Positions 17,848 to 26,506 of a stretch of DNA of 64,000 nucleotides are shown here, in pieces. The notes under the pieces are model-generated. The model ran no database searches. It was not told where the DNA came from and saw only the letters and a program-made list of their open reading frames with translations. Positions within the stretch are counted from its first letter, which is position 1. Every line of letters starts with the position of its first letter. A program made the position numbers and the translations under genes. Origin of the DNA: JAOUGY01 sp963785075 (lineage in GTDB: Bacteria > Actinomycetota > Acidimicrobiia > Spongiisociales > ZC4RG35); NCBI GenBank assembly GCA_963785075.1, contig CAWATW010000007.1, positions 186,001 through 250,000 on the forward strand, in the 5' to 3' direction.

Positions 17848-18623
17848 CCGACGCACACCAGTCCGTGTTCGCAGACGCCACCGCCCACAAAGGTGACGTG
17901 ATCATCGAATTGGAGCACGTCGACAAGCTTTTCGGGAGCTTTCAGGCCTTGACCGACATCAACCTGAAGGTGGGACGCCAGGAGGTGGTGGTCGTCATCG
18001 GTCCGTCCGGCTCCGGCAAGTCCACCATGATCCGCTGCATCAATCGTCTGGAGGCGCACGACGGCGGGCGCATCCTCGTGGACGGCATCGAGCTGTCCGA
18101 GGACGTGAAGAACATCCAGGAGATCCGGCGGGAGACCGGCATGGTCTTCCAACAGTTCAATCTGTTCCCCCACTTGTCCGTGCTCGACAACATCACCCTT
18201 GCGCCCCGACAAGTCAGGCGGGTCCCCAAGCGGGAGGCCGAGTCGAAGGCGATGGAGTTGCTGGAGCGGGTGAAGATCCCGGAACAGGCCAAGAAGTACC
18301 CCGGGCAACTTTCGGGTGGGCAGCAGCAACGTGTGGCCATCGCCCGTTCACTTGCCATGAACCCCAAGGTCATGTTGTTCGACGAGCCCACCTCGGCGTT
18401 GGACCCCGAGATGATCGGCGAAGTCCTCGACGTCATGAAAGACCTAGCGCAGGGCGGTATGACGATGATCGTGGTGACCCACGAGATGAACTTCGCCCGT
18501 GAGGTCGCAGATCGGGTCGTGTTCATGGCCGACGGTCAGATCGTCGAGGTCGGCACCCCGGAGCACTTCTTCCAGACCCCCCAGGAAGACCGGACGAAGC
18601 TCTTCCTGTCGCAGATCCTCTGA
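17844..18623 (+). CDS. aapP: Amino-acid ABC transporter ATP-binding protein (AapP-like)
   Basis: ATPase of 259 residues with every expected motif: Walker A GPSGSGKS, Q-loop GMVFQQFNLFPHLSV, signature LSGGQQQRVAIARSL, Walker B VMLFDEPTSALDPEM and switch His in VVTHEMNF. It has the length and C-terminal region (EVGTPEHFFQTPQEDRTKLF) of the AapP/GlnQ class. It is the last gene of the operon, overlapping aapM by 4 bases. A heptanucleotide repeat begins 18 bases after the stop. Confidence 0.96.
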   Translation: MTDAHQSVFADATAHKGDVIIELEHVDKLFGSFQALTDINLKVGRQEVVVVIGPSGSGKSTMIRCINRLEAHDGGRILVDGIELSEDVKNIQEIRRETGMVFQQFNLFPHLSVLDNITLAPRQVRRVPKREAESKAMELLERVKIPEQAKKYPGQLSGGQQQRVAIARSLAMNPKVMLFDEPTSALDPEMIGEVLDVMKDLAQGGMTMIVVTHEMNFAREVADRVVFMADGQIVEVGTPEHFFQTPQEDRTKLFLSQIL

Positions 18624-18640
18624 GGTACTCGCTTCGCTCG

Positions 18641-18669
18641 GTAGTACGTAGAACGTAGAACGTCGTACC
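18641..18669. repeat. Heptanucleotide tandem repeat, ACGTTCT type (copy 2, reverse orientation)
   Basis: Read on the minus strand this is a run of ACGTTCT, ACGTTCT, ACGTACT and ACC with a 7-base period, the same pattern as at 11908. It fills part of the 99-base gap between aapP and the CapA-family gene. Confidence 0.8.
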
Positions 18670-18722
18670 GGGCGTTGAGTCCGCGCCTTTCGCCCGTCGT
18701 ACCTCTACCCTCACGTTCTCCA

Positions 18723-19820
18723 ATGCGACGTTTCAAGTGGGTGCACATCGTGGCCGGAGGTGTCCTCGTCGGGGTCACCGCGTTTGCATACGTGCGCCCG
18801 GATGTCTCCGCGGCTTCGGCGATCCCAGCTCCGGCGGCAGTGACCGTCGACACGCTCGGCGGCACCTCGTCGACGACCACGACGGCGATGAGCCAGACGA
18901 CGGTGAGCACGTTCACGGCGAGCACGACCACCGTCACCGAGGCGCCTCTGGGGGACCTCGTCATCCAGGCCGTGGGCGATGTGAACTTCGATCCCGATTA
19001 CATCTCCACCTTCGCCGAGTCGGGGTACGACGTCGCTTTCGAGGGCCTCGACGGGGTGTTTCTCGACGACGACCTCACGGTGATCAACCTCGAGTGTCCG
19101 CCGACCGACGCCGGTCAGCAGGCCGACAAGGACTACAGCTTCCACTGTGACCCGGCGGCGTTGCCGGTGGCGGCTGCGAATGGCGTAGACGTGGCGAACC
19201 TCGCCAACAACCATGGTCAGGATCGCGGGGTCGAAGGGCTGCTGGACTCCATCGACAACGTGGCGTCTGCGGGGATCGCGCCCGTAGGGGTGGGCTCGAA
19301 TGTGGACGAGGCGACCGCACCGGCGATCATCGAGGTCGATGGATGGACCGTTGCGGTGCTCGGCATGGGCGGGGTCGTGCCCGGCGACGGCTGGCTGGCC
19401 ACCGAGGACTCGCCGGGTATGGCGAGTGGAGACGATCTCGACCAGATGGTGTCCTCGGTGAAGGCTGCCGACGAGCTAGCCGATGTCGTAGTCGTCACCA
19501 TTCATTGGGGCAGAGAGCTCGTCACCGATCCCGACGTGTTGGATCGGGCCCGTGCGGAAGCCATGATCGAAGCCGGTGCCGACGTGGTGTTCGGGCACCA
19601 TCCGCATCGTCTCGGTTCGATGGAGATGATCGGGAATGCGCCGGTCTTCTGGACTCTCGGCAACTTCATCTGGCCTCGTCTTTCCGACGCCGGCGCCACG
19701 ACGGCGATCGCACGGGTCACGTTCCGGGCCGATGGTGGGGTCGAAACCTGCATGACGCCCGTGTTCATCGAGACATCCGGTCGTCCGGAAGTGCGCGGGA
19801 ACTGCGAGCCCAGCAAGTGA
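18723..19820 (+). CDS. CapA-family (poly-gamma-glutamate synthesis-like) metallophosphatase-fold protein
   Basis: Exported or membrane-anchored protein of 365 residues: a basic start and one hydrophobic helix, a Thr/Ser linker, then a CapA domain. Visible motifs are AVGDVNFD near the domain start, NLECPPT, ANNHGQDRG, VVTIHWGRE and FGHHPHRLGSME, which together form the calcineurin-like metal site of PGA_cap proteins. A TACCCT box lies 11 bases before the ATG with no Shine-Dalgarno, suggesting a leaderless mRNA. The gene overlaps the next by 4 bases. It may act in surface polymer metabolism, but that is inference. Confidence 0.88.
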   Translation: MRRFKWVHIVAGGVLVGVTAFAYVRPDVSAASAIPAPAAVTVDTLGGTSSTTTTAMSQTTVSTFTASTTTVTEAPLGDLVIQAVGDVNFDPDYISTFAESGYDVAFEGLDGVFLDDDLTVINLECPPTDAGQQADKDYSFHCDPAALPVAAANGVDVANLANNHGQDRGVEGLLDSIDNVASAGIAPVGVGSNVDEATAPAIIEVDGWTVAVLGMGGVVPGDGWLATEDSPGMASGDDLDQMVSSVKAADELADVVVVTIHWGRELVTDPDVLDRARAEAMIEAGADVVFGHHPHRLGSMEMIGNAPVFWTLGNFIWPRLSDAGATTAIARVTFRADGGVETCMTPVFIETSGRPEVRGNCEPSK

Positions 19821-21400
19821 CCCACCGGGATCGCCCGAGTCGTGGTGCCCGCGTCGGTCTGGTGGTAGCTCTCCTGGTGATGGCGGCGGTGCTTGCCGGT
19901 GCAGCAGTGATCGTCACCGGAGGTGCCTCGGTTGGAGAGGATGCGGGCTCGGTGCGCGGAACCACCACCACGGCGATCACCACGGCCCCGACGACCACAG
20001 CCGACAGCACCACCACCACGAGCGACGCGCAGACGACCACATCCACCGCCCCGGAGCGGCTTCCTGGCGAGGTTCCGCCGTTCACCGTGGGCAAGCCGTG
20101 GGGCGAAGTGGTGGGGCTCACGATGTTCCGTGGCAACCCCACCCGTACCTACTACGGATCGGGCCCGTTGCCTTCGTCGGCGCCGGACGAGCTCTGGTCG
20201 TACCCCGACGAGCCGATGTGCGGAATCTCGGTGGTGGCGGGTGAGAGCAAGCAATGGTGTGGCTCCGGATGGACCGGTCAACCAGTGGTCTGGGAGCGAC
20301 CCGATGGGGTGACCGAAGTCATCTTTGGGGCATACGACAAGGCGGTGCACTTCGTCGATGCGATGAGCGGCGTCGAGACCCGCCCCACCTTCGCGGTCGG
20401 CGACATCATCAAGGGATCGGTGACGCTGGACCCGGACGGCTTCCCACTCCTCTATACCGGCTCTCGGGACAACAAACTGAGGATCATCGCATTGGATCGG
20501 GATGCTCCCGTCGAACTCTGGTCGCTCGACGCGTCCGCCGTGCCAGGGATCTGGAACAACGACTGGGACGGCAATCCGGTCATCGTCGACGACATCATGT
20601 ACGAGGGCGGCGAGAACTCGTGGTTCTTCGCCGTGAAGCTCAACCGTGCAATCGGCGGCGACGGGCTCGTGAGCGTCGACCCGGACGTGGTGTTCGAGAC
20701 CCCGGGCTACACGGATGAGCTGCTGGGCCTGGTCGGAAGCAATGTCTCCATCGAGTCCTCGGTGGCGGTCTTCGACCGCCGCGTGTACTTCACGAACTCT
20801 GGTGGGCGCGTTGTGGGGCTCGACGTGTCTCAGGTGGAGCAAGGCGAGGCTCCGGTCGTGTTCGACTACTGGGTCGGCGACGATGCCGATGCCACCGTCG
20901 TGGTGGACAGAGAAGGCATGCTCTACGTGGCAGTCGAGGAGGAGCGGAAGAACGACCGGTCGAAGGAGGTCGGCCAACTCGTGAAGCTGGACCCATACAC
21001 GACCGGGGACCCTCGAGTCTGGGGCGTGGCGGTTCCGGGGGACCCCGGACCGGGTGGGATCTGGGCGACGCCTGCGTTGGGCGACGGGTACGTGTACGTG
21101 AGCACCGAACCGGGCGAGTTGCTTGCGGTCGACGCCGAAACCGGCGAGGTCACGTGGCGTGAAGACGTCGGTCCCCATGCCTGGTCGTCGCCGGTCATCG
21201 TCGATGGCGTCTTGTTGCTCGCCACCTGCGAACCACCGGAGATGCGCTCCTACTCCCTCGACGATCCGGCAAACCCCGAGCCGCTGTGGACACTGGCGCC
21301 GGCGGCCGGTGGTTGTATCGAATCGACACCGGCGGTGTGGAACGGACGCATCTACGTGGGAAGTCGCGATGGGTATTTCCGAGCGTACGGTCTCGACTGA
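19817..21400 (+). CDS. Membrane-anchored PQQ-like beta-propeller protein
   Basis: Protein of 527 residues starting at GTG inside the capA stop (GTGA overlap). One N-terminal helix (VGLVVALLVMAAVLAGAAVIV) anchors it, then about 35 Thr/Ser-rich residues, then a repeat-rich domain of short strands. Examples are GQPVVWERPDGVTEVIFGAYD, in which WxxP/strand spacing recurs, VYVSTEPGELLAVDAETGEVTW, and the closing GRIYVGSRDGYFRAYGLD. This is a PQQ/YncE-type propeller; PQQ-binding residues are not evident. Co-translation with CapA suggests a shared role at the cell surface. Confidence 0.82.
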   Translation: MTHRDRPSRGARVGLVVALLVMAAVLAGAAVIVTGGASVGEDAGSVRGTTTTAITTAPTTTADSTTTTSDAQTTTSTAPERLPGEVPPFTVGKPWGEVVGLTMFRGNPTRTYYGSGPLPSSAPDELWSYPDEPMCGISVVAGESKQWCGSGWTGQPVVWERPDGVTEVIFGAYDKAVHFVDAMSGVETRPTFAVGDIIKGSVTLDPDGFPLLYTGSRDNKLRIIALDRDAPVELWSLDASAVPGIWNNDWDGNPVIVDDIMYEGGENSWFFAVKLNRAIGGDGLVSVDPDVVFETPGYTDELLGLVGSNVSIESSVAVFDRRVYFTNSGGRVVGLDVSQVEQGEAPVVFDYWVGDDADATVVVDREGMLYVAVEEERKNDRSKEVGQLVKLDPYTTGDPRVWGVAVPGDPGPGGIWATPALGDGYVYVSTEPGELLAVDAETGEVTWREDVGPHAWSSPVIVDGVLLLATCEPPEMRSYSLDDPANPEPLWTLAPAAGGCIESTPAVWNGRIYVGSRDGYFRAYGLD

Positions 21401-23126
21401 CAGACCGGCCGGGCGCCGGCCGATTCCCGGTCTCCTCGTCGGCTTCGGAGCCGTCTTGTTCACCGCCGGCTGGCTCCAAGGTCTCTGGCGCTTCGTGGCG
21501 AACGATGCGATCCCGCTTCACGTCGTTTCCGTGGGAGCCGGCATCGTCGCAGCAGGGGTCGTCTTCGATGCAGGCTCCAGCGGTGAGGGCTGGTGGCGTG
21601 GGTTTCGGTTCGGGGCCGCCGCCGCGGGGTTGGTTGCTGCCGTTGCGTCTTCCCTCCCTGACGGCCCGCAGCTGTTCACCTACGCCGTTCTCGCGGTTGC
21701 CCTGGTCGGCAGCTTCGGCGGGTGGCTCGTGCGTGGAAGACGGCAACTGGTGACCCGGTGGGGTGAGTCGGCCGTCCTCGGCGGCGCCTGGAGTATCACG
21801 GCGGCGGCTGCGGTCGTCGCATGGGTCGCTCTGGTGACGCTCCCGTCTGCCACCTTGGGTCACGACGAATCGGTGTACGCCACATGGGGGAGGTCGTGGG
21901 TGCTGGACCTGCCGGCCACTCTCGTCGAGCAGTATCGACCGCCCGGGCTTGCGGCGATCGGAGCGCTCGCCACCATGGTGGCCGACAGTCAGGTCGTCCT
22001 CCGACTGCTCGGCGCCCTCATGGCGGTCGGCACCACACTGACGGTGTGGATGATGGGGCGCCGCCTTCTCTCACCGGCGGCGGGGATGATCGGCGCCCTC
22101 GTCTTCGCCGGAGCGATCCCCGTTCTGCGCCGGAGCGGCGAGTTCCTGAACGACCTGATCGCAACGGCATTGATCCTGGTCGTGACGTGGCTCATCCACG
22201 ATGCGTTCGAACTCCGACGTCCGAGGTACTTGCTCTGGGCAACCCTGCCCGCCGCCGCCGCCTTCTATCTGCGGTACGGCACGATTCTCACCCTCGCGGG
22301 CATCGCCCTCGTCGCCGCCGTGACATGGCGCGATCGGCTCGCGAGCTACTCCAGGGCGCTCTTCGGCGCCGCTGGTCTCGCAGTGGCCGCCTTGGCGCCC
22401 CACCTGCTGTGGTCGACGGCGGTTGCCGGTGGTCCTTTGGCGGTGATGCTCGACGCCGGTGAAGTCGCCGGTCCGGCCTATTTTGGTGCGGGTCTCGTCG
22501 ACTACCTCACCGCTCCGGTCCAGAACTTCGGAATCCTCGGGCTCGTGTTTTGCATCGCAGCGATGGCGGCCATCGTCGCCGACCGACCGGCGCGCTATCT
22601 CTTGGGCTGTGGGGTGGTCGCCCTCGTCATCACCGGGGTGGGTGCCCACGCGGAGCCGCGTTATGTCTTCTACACCCTGGCGGTCGGGTCGATCGTCGGT
22701 GCCCACCTCCTCGCGGCCACCATCGGGCGCCGCCGTACCAACGGGTTCGTGACCGTGCTTCTGCCGTTGATCGTGCTCGCGCTCGGCACGATCAACGCGT
22801 TCGCAGAGAGAGAGATCCTGGTGCGCATGGCGGACGCCAATCGCGTCATCGTCGAGGCGGCGGATCGGGCGGCAGAGCTCGGCGAGGCCGCATGTGAGGT
22901 GGTGACCGCCTATGCGCCGACCGTCGAGTACTACTCGGAGTGTCCGACCCGAACACTCCCGACGGTCCACTCCGATCAAGTGGACGAGCCGGGCGAGGTG
23001 CTCCTGTGGTTCGAAAACGGCAAGCATCAGACCGATCCCACCGTGCTCGACGGACTCGTGGTCGTGGGTGAAGTCGTGTCCGCTCACGACACCCCTGGTA
23101 CCGCGTTTCTCTATGCGGGCGGCTGA
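21369..23126 (+). CDS. Polytopic GT-C glycosyltransferase-like membrane protein (ArnT/PMT type)
   Basis: Integral membrane protein of 585 residues with some 11-13 hydrophobic helices. The GT-C first-loop pattern is present: GHDESVYATWGRSWV, an acidic pair after a helix, followed by YRPPGLAAIGAL. It is related to dolichyl/undecaprenyl-phosphate-mannose or ArnT-like transferases. It starts 32 bases inside the propeller gene, so capA, propeller and transferase form one overlapping unit. A short globular C-terminal part follows the helices. Donor and acceptor are unknown. Confidence 0.82.
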   Translation: MGISERTVSTDRPAGRRPIPGLLVGFGAVLFTAGWLQGLWRFVANDAIPLHVVSVGAGIVAAGVVFDAGSSGEGWWRGFRFGAAAAGLVAAVASSLPDGPQLFTYAVLAVALVGSFGGWLVRGRRQLVTRWGESAVLGGAWSITAAAAVVAWVALVTLPSATLGHDESVYATWGRSWVLDLPATLVEQYRPPGLAAIGALATMVADSQVVLRLLGALMAVGTTLTVWMMGRRLLSPAAGMIGALVFAGAIPVLRRSGEFLNDLIATALILVVTWLIHDAFELRRPRYLLWATLPAAAAFYLRYGTILTLAGIALVAAVTWRDRLASYSRALFGAAGLAVAALAPHLLWSTAVAGGPLAVMLDAGEVAGPAYFGAGLVDYLTAPVQNFGILGLVFCIAAMAAIVADRPARYLLGCGVVALVITGVGAHAEPRYVFYTLAVGSIVGAHLLAATIGRRRTNGFVTVLLPLIVLALGTINAFAEREILVRMADANRVIVEAADRAAELGEAACEVVTAYAPTVEYYSECPTRTLPTVHSDQVDEPGEVLLWFENGKHQTDPTVLDGLVVVGEVVSAHDTPGTAFLYAGG

Positions 23127-23209
23127 GCGGGTGGATCCTCGACCATTCGGGCGCGATACCCCCGAGAACATCGCTACGGTTCATTCAACCCTCCCAGGGA
23201 GAGTCAGGC

Positions 23210-24118
23210 ATGGCATACAACGAGCAGTTCGAGTTGCTCGAGGCCGTCGAAGGCGACGTGCGCCAGTTGGTCGACGAACACCAGGAACGTCGGAAGCACT
23301 GGTACTTCCACGACTTCATCCCCTGGGAGCGCGGTGAGTCATTCCGCGACAAACCCTGGGATGTTTCCCAGTGCACCATCAACGAGCGGGCTCGGACGTC
23401 CTTGGTGCTGAACCTGCTGACCGAGGACAACCTGCCCTCGTACCACCTCGCGCTGGCCGAATTCCTGCCTCGCACGTCGATCTGGAAGCAATGGAACGGC
23501 ACCTGGACGGCAGAAGAAGGCCAGCACGCCATTGCGATCCGCAGTTACCTTCTCACGTCGCGCAACTGCGATCCCGATGAGCTCGAAGACGACCGGATGG
23601 CGACGATGAAGGCCGGGTGGGAGCCTGGGTTCGAGTCCCCCGTGGAGCTCTTTGCGTACACCTCCGCTCAGGAACTGGCCACCAGGGTTTCGCATCGGAA
23701 CGCCGGCAAGATCACCGACGACGAGGGAGCGTTCGATCTGATGCGAAACATCTCGGCCGACGAGAACCATCACTTCGTCTTCTATCGCGGCGTGCTGACC
23801 GCGATGCTGAGAGAAGCTCCGTCCGTTGCGCTCGAAGGCATCTATCGGACGTTCGACAACTTCCAGATGCCTGGCGTCGGCATTCCCGGCTTTCTGCGGC
23901 GATCGGTGGAGATCGCCAAGGCAGGCGTCTACAACCTCAGGGTGCACCACGACCGTGTCCTCTTGCCGCTGCTCGAGTACTGGAAGATCGGTGAATTGAC
24001 CGGCCTGACGACTGCGGCGGCAGAAGTCCAGGACAAGATCATGGAACTCCCGGGCAAGATCATCGCACAGGCGGAACGCTTCGAGAAGCGGTTCGGCCCG
24101 ATGGCGGTCCCAGGCTGA
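23210..24118 (+). CDS. Acyl-[ACP] desaturase, ferritin-like di-iron enzyme (DesA type)
   Basis: Soluble di-iron protein of 302 residues resembling mycobacterial DesA1/DesA2 and plant stearoyl-ACP desaturases. Iron ligands are visible in pairs: Glu of TEDNLPSYH, EExxH in WTAEEGQHA, Glu of SAQELATRVSH and ExxH in SADENHHFVF. It would introduce a double bond into ACP-bound acyl chains. A good AGGGAGAG ribosome-binding site precedes the ATG. It stands alone, convergent with the M20 gene. Confidence 0.9.
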   Translation: MAYNEQFELLEAVEGDVRQLVDEHQERRKHWYFHDFIPWERGESFRDKPWDVSQCTINERARTSLVLNLLTEDNLPSYHLALAEFLPRTSIWKQWNGTWTAEEGQHAIAIRSYLLTSRNCDPDELEDDRMATMKAGWEPGFESPVELFAYTSAQELATRVSHRNAGKITDDEGAFDLMRNISADENHHFVFYRGVLTAMLREAPSVALEGIYRTFDNFQMPGVGIPGFLRRSVEIAKAGVYNLRVHHDRVLLPLLEYWKIGELTGLTTAAAEVQDKIMELPGKIIAQAERFEKRFGPMAVPG

Positions 24119-24163
24119 TCAGAGGCCTTGATGTCGCATCGTTCGACGGGCCTTCGGACGTTG

Positions 24164-24200
24164 CACGTACAACGTTCTACGTTCTACGTTCTACGTGATG
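24164..24200. repeat. Heptanucleotide tandem repeat, ACGTTCT type (copy 3)
   Basis: Three perfect consecutive ACGTTCT units followed by ACGTGATG, preceded by CACGTACA. This is the cleanest copy of the family. It sits between the convergent desaturase and M20 genes, where a terminator would be expected, but it has little self-complementarity beyond the ACGT steps. Confidence 0.85.
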
Positions 24201-24207
24201 CCAGATC

Positions 24208-25350
24208 TCACAGCTGATCCCACAGGTCGCCTTCGGCCAGGTCGATCACGGTATAGGCCATTGCGAGCGCACCGTCGCGAATCGATCGTTCGCCGTCGGG
24301 CGTGATGGTGTGGGCCGCGAACTCGGCCTGGTGATTCACGGCTGACCCTGGGTTGATCGTCAGCATCGGATGGATCGACGGGACCACCTGAGACACGTTC
24401 CCCATGTCCGTCGAACCGGCCCGGCTCGGAGGCTCCTCGGAGCCGCGGCCCATCTGCCGACCCAGCGACGCCGAGTTCTCGGAATAGAGCTCGGTCATCA
24501 GCGGATTCGACCGCATCTCGTCGTATGGGTTCCCGATGTACTCGATCTCGACCTCGCAGCCGGTGGCTACACCGGCGCCGCGGAAACATGCCTCCACCCG
24601 GGTGAGAAGCTCGTCGAGTCGCTCCCGGGTCTGGGCGCGGACGTACCACGACGACCGGGTGTAGTCCGGAACGATGTTCGGTGCCTGTCCACCTTCGGTG
24701 ATGATCCCGTGGATCTTGTCGGTCGGGTAGATCGCTTGCCGGAGTGTGGAGATGTTCACGTAGGCCTGGACGAAGGCGTCGAGGGCGTTGATGCCGAGCT
24801 GCGGATACGCCGAGGCGTGAGCCGTCTTGCCGCGAAAGTGCACGTCGAGCTCCCGGATGGCGATCATGTTGGCATCGACGACGTCACGGGTGGACGGATG
24901 GACCATCATCGCGGCAGCTGCCGACTGGAATGCCCCCGCCTCTATGAGATCCACCTTGCCGCCGTACTTCTCCTCGGCTGGTGTCCCGAGCACGGTCAAT
25001 CTGATCCCCAGCGTTTCGGCCATCGGTGCCAGGATGATGCCCGCACCCAAGGCGGATGCGGCGATGATGTTGTGGCCGCATGCGTGTCCGACCCCTGGCA
25101 ACGCGTCGTATTCGGCACAGATCACGACCTCGGGCCCGGCCGAGCCGGCGCGGGCGACGAAGGCGGTGTCGATGCCATATGCCGGCAGGTCCACGACGAA
25201 ACCGTGGTTCTCGAGGATTCCCGCCAGGCGGACGCTCGACTCGTGCTCGGCATACGAGAGTTCGGGGTGGTCGTACAACCATCGTGAGAGCTCGGACAGT
25301 TCTGGTTCGATCTCCTCGTAGCGGCCGAGCGCCGCCTGTTTGTGGTTCAC
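24208..25350 (-). CDS. M20-family amidohydrolase (AbgB/aminoacylase-like)
   Basis: Zinc-dependent amidohydrolase of 380 residues. Metal and catalytic residues are visible: EYDALPGVGHACGHN (His and Cys/His ligands), GTPAEEKYGGK with the catalytic Glu pair, and MMVHPS. The dimerisation lid starts around ELDVHFRGKTAHAS. The closest families are p-aminobenzoyl-glutamate hydrolase subunit B and related amidohydrolases. The GTG start at 25350 (protein VNHKQAAL) is preferred because GAGGATCG lies just upstream and the longer frame runs into the divergent lipoprotein gene. Substrate not determined. Confidence 0.9.
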   Translation of the reverse strand: MNHKQAALGRYEEIEPELSELSRWLYDHPELSYAEHESSVRLAGILENHGFVVDLPAYGIDTAFVARAGSAGPEVVICAEYDALPGVGHACGHNIIAASALGAGIILAPMAETLGIRLTVLGTPAEEKYGGKVDLIEAGAFQSAAAAMMVHPSTRDVVDANMIAIRELDVHFRGKTAHASAYPQLGINALDAFVQAYVNISTLRQAIYPTDKIHGIITEGGQAPNIVPDYTRSSWYVRAQTRERLDELLTRVEACFRGAGVATGCEVEIEYIGNPYDEMRSNPLMTELYSENSASLGRQMGRGSEEPPSRAGSTDMGNVSQVVPSIHPMLTINPGSAVNHQAEFAAHTITPDGERSIRDGALAMAYTVIDLAEGDLWDQL

Positions 25351-25408
25351 AATCGATCCTCGGGTTGGGTCGGCCGATCCTACGCCTGCCACCGGTACCC
25401 TTGAGCCG

Positions 25409-25918
25409 ATGCGAAGGGTGGCCATCATCTTGCTGCTGGGTGTTGTCGCGTGTTCCGGTGAAACCGGTGCTTCGACCACGGTCCGCCCGTCCGAGACGTC
25501 GACCTCGACGCCGGCGACGACCCTCGCTCAGCAGGACTGCGGTGTGATTCCCTATCAGGTGGACACACTCCCCGACCGGGTGGTGGGGGAGACCCCACCG
25601 ACCGACGCCGTGGCACAGGACGTGTTCACCACGGTGCCAGGAACGGTGTCCAGGCTTTGGTTCGACGAGTCCGGAGACCTCGCCGTCGTGCTGGTCCGCG
25701 GGTCGCTTCCTCCGATCGAATGGCCAGGCGAGCGAGGCGAGGTGTCGATCGACGGCGCACGGGGTGTCGCCGGTGCACTCGAAGACGGCACGTGGATGGT
25801 TGGGTGGTTCGAAGGAGAAGGCGAGCCTTGCGACCGCTACTTCATGGTGTTCTATTCGCCCGTCGAGACCTCGGAGGTCGAGGACACGATCGCCTCGCTG
25901 AACCGAACGGCCGGTTGA
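25409..25918 (+). CDS. Hypothetical lipoprotein (169 aa)
   Basis: Short exported protein: MRRVAIILLLGVVAC is a lipoprotein signal with lipobox GVVAC, followed by a Ser/Thr linker and a compact beta-rich domain with two further cysteines (QQDCGV and GEPCDRY) that could pair. No family is recognised. A TACCCT box ends 7 bases before the ATG with no Shine-Dalgarno, so the mRNA is probably leaderless. It is divergent from the M20 gene. Confidence 0.75.
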   Translation: MRRVAIILLLGVVACSGETGASTTVRPSETSTSTPATTLAQQDCGVIPYQVDTLPDRVVGETPPTDAVAQDVFTTVPGTVSRLWFDESGDLAVVLVRGSLPPIEWPGERGEVSIDGARGVAGALEDGTWMVGWFEGEGEPCDRYFMVFYSPVETSEVEDTIASLNRTAG

Positions 25919-25981
25919 GGTCGGCGCCGAGAAAACCTGTCAGGTCTGCGAGGTGCCGGCCATGAACGGGATGTGAGAGCG

Positions 25982-26506
25982 ATGACCGACATCGACACGC
26001 GCGCCGAGCGGGCCGTATCGAGCTATGGGCCCCACATCCACGCCTATTGCGTGCGTCGATTGCCGTCCTCTGTCGCCGGCGATGCGGCTTCGGAGGTGAT
26101 GGCCATCACATGGCGGAGGCGCGACTCGTTGCCTGAAGAGCCCCAGACGCTGCCCTGGATGTACGGGGTGGCGCGACGTGTGGTTTCGGGGTTCCGTCGC
26201 TCAGAGCGGCGATGGCTGGCGCGCGGTGAGAAGGCGTCGCGCTCGACGGTCTTCGACTCGAATCCGGTCGAGTCCGGAGCGATCCAGCTCGAAGAGGAGC
26301 GGCTCGTTCGCGTTGCGCTGTCGATGCTGCGCCGGCCCGACCAGGAGATCCTGCGGCTGGCCGCGTGGGAGGGTCTCTCCAACCGGCAGATCGCCGAGGT
26401 CCTGGATCTCACGCCTGCGGCCGCCGATCAGCGGCTCAGTCGTGCCAAGCGCCGCCTGGCAGGGCAGTTCAACTCGATCTCGTCCGAGCGAGGAGGTGCA
26501 CGATGA
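25982..26506 (+). CDS. ECF RNA polymerase sigma factor (sigma-70 family)
   Basis: Second ECF-type sigma factor in the window, 174 residues. Region 2 is recognisable (SSVAGDAASEVMAITWRRRD, then PWMYGVARRVVSGFRRSERR). Region 4 contains LRRPDQEILRLAAWEGLSN and AAADQRLSRAKRRLA. ATG at 25982 follows GAGAG; a GTG nine bases upstream is an alternative. The stop overlaps the start of the next gene, a membrane protein that is its likely regulator. Confidence 0.9.
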   Translation: MTDIDTRAERAVSSYGPHIHAYCVRRLPSSVAGDAASEVMAITWRRRDSLPEEPQTLPWMYGVARRVVSGFRRSERRWLARGEKASRSTVFDSNPVESGAIQLEEERLVRVALSMLRRPDQEILRLAAWEGLSNRQIAEVLDLTPAAADQRLSRAKRRLAGQFNSISSERGGAR

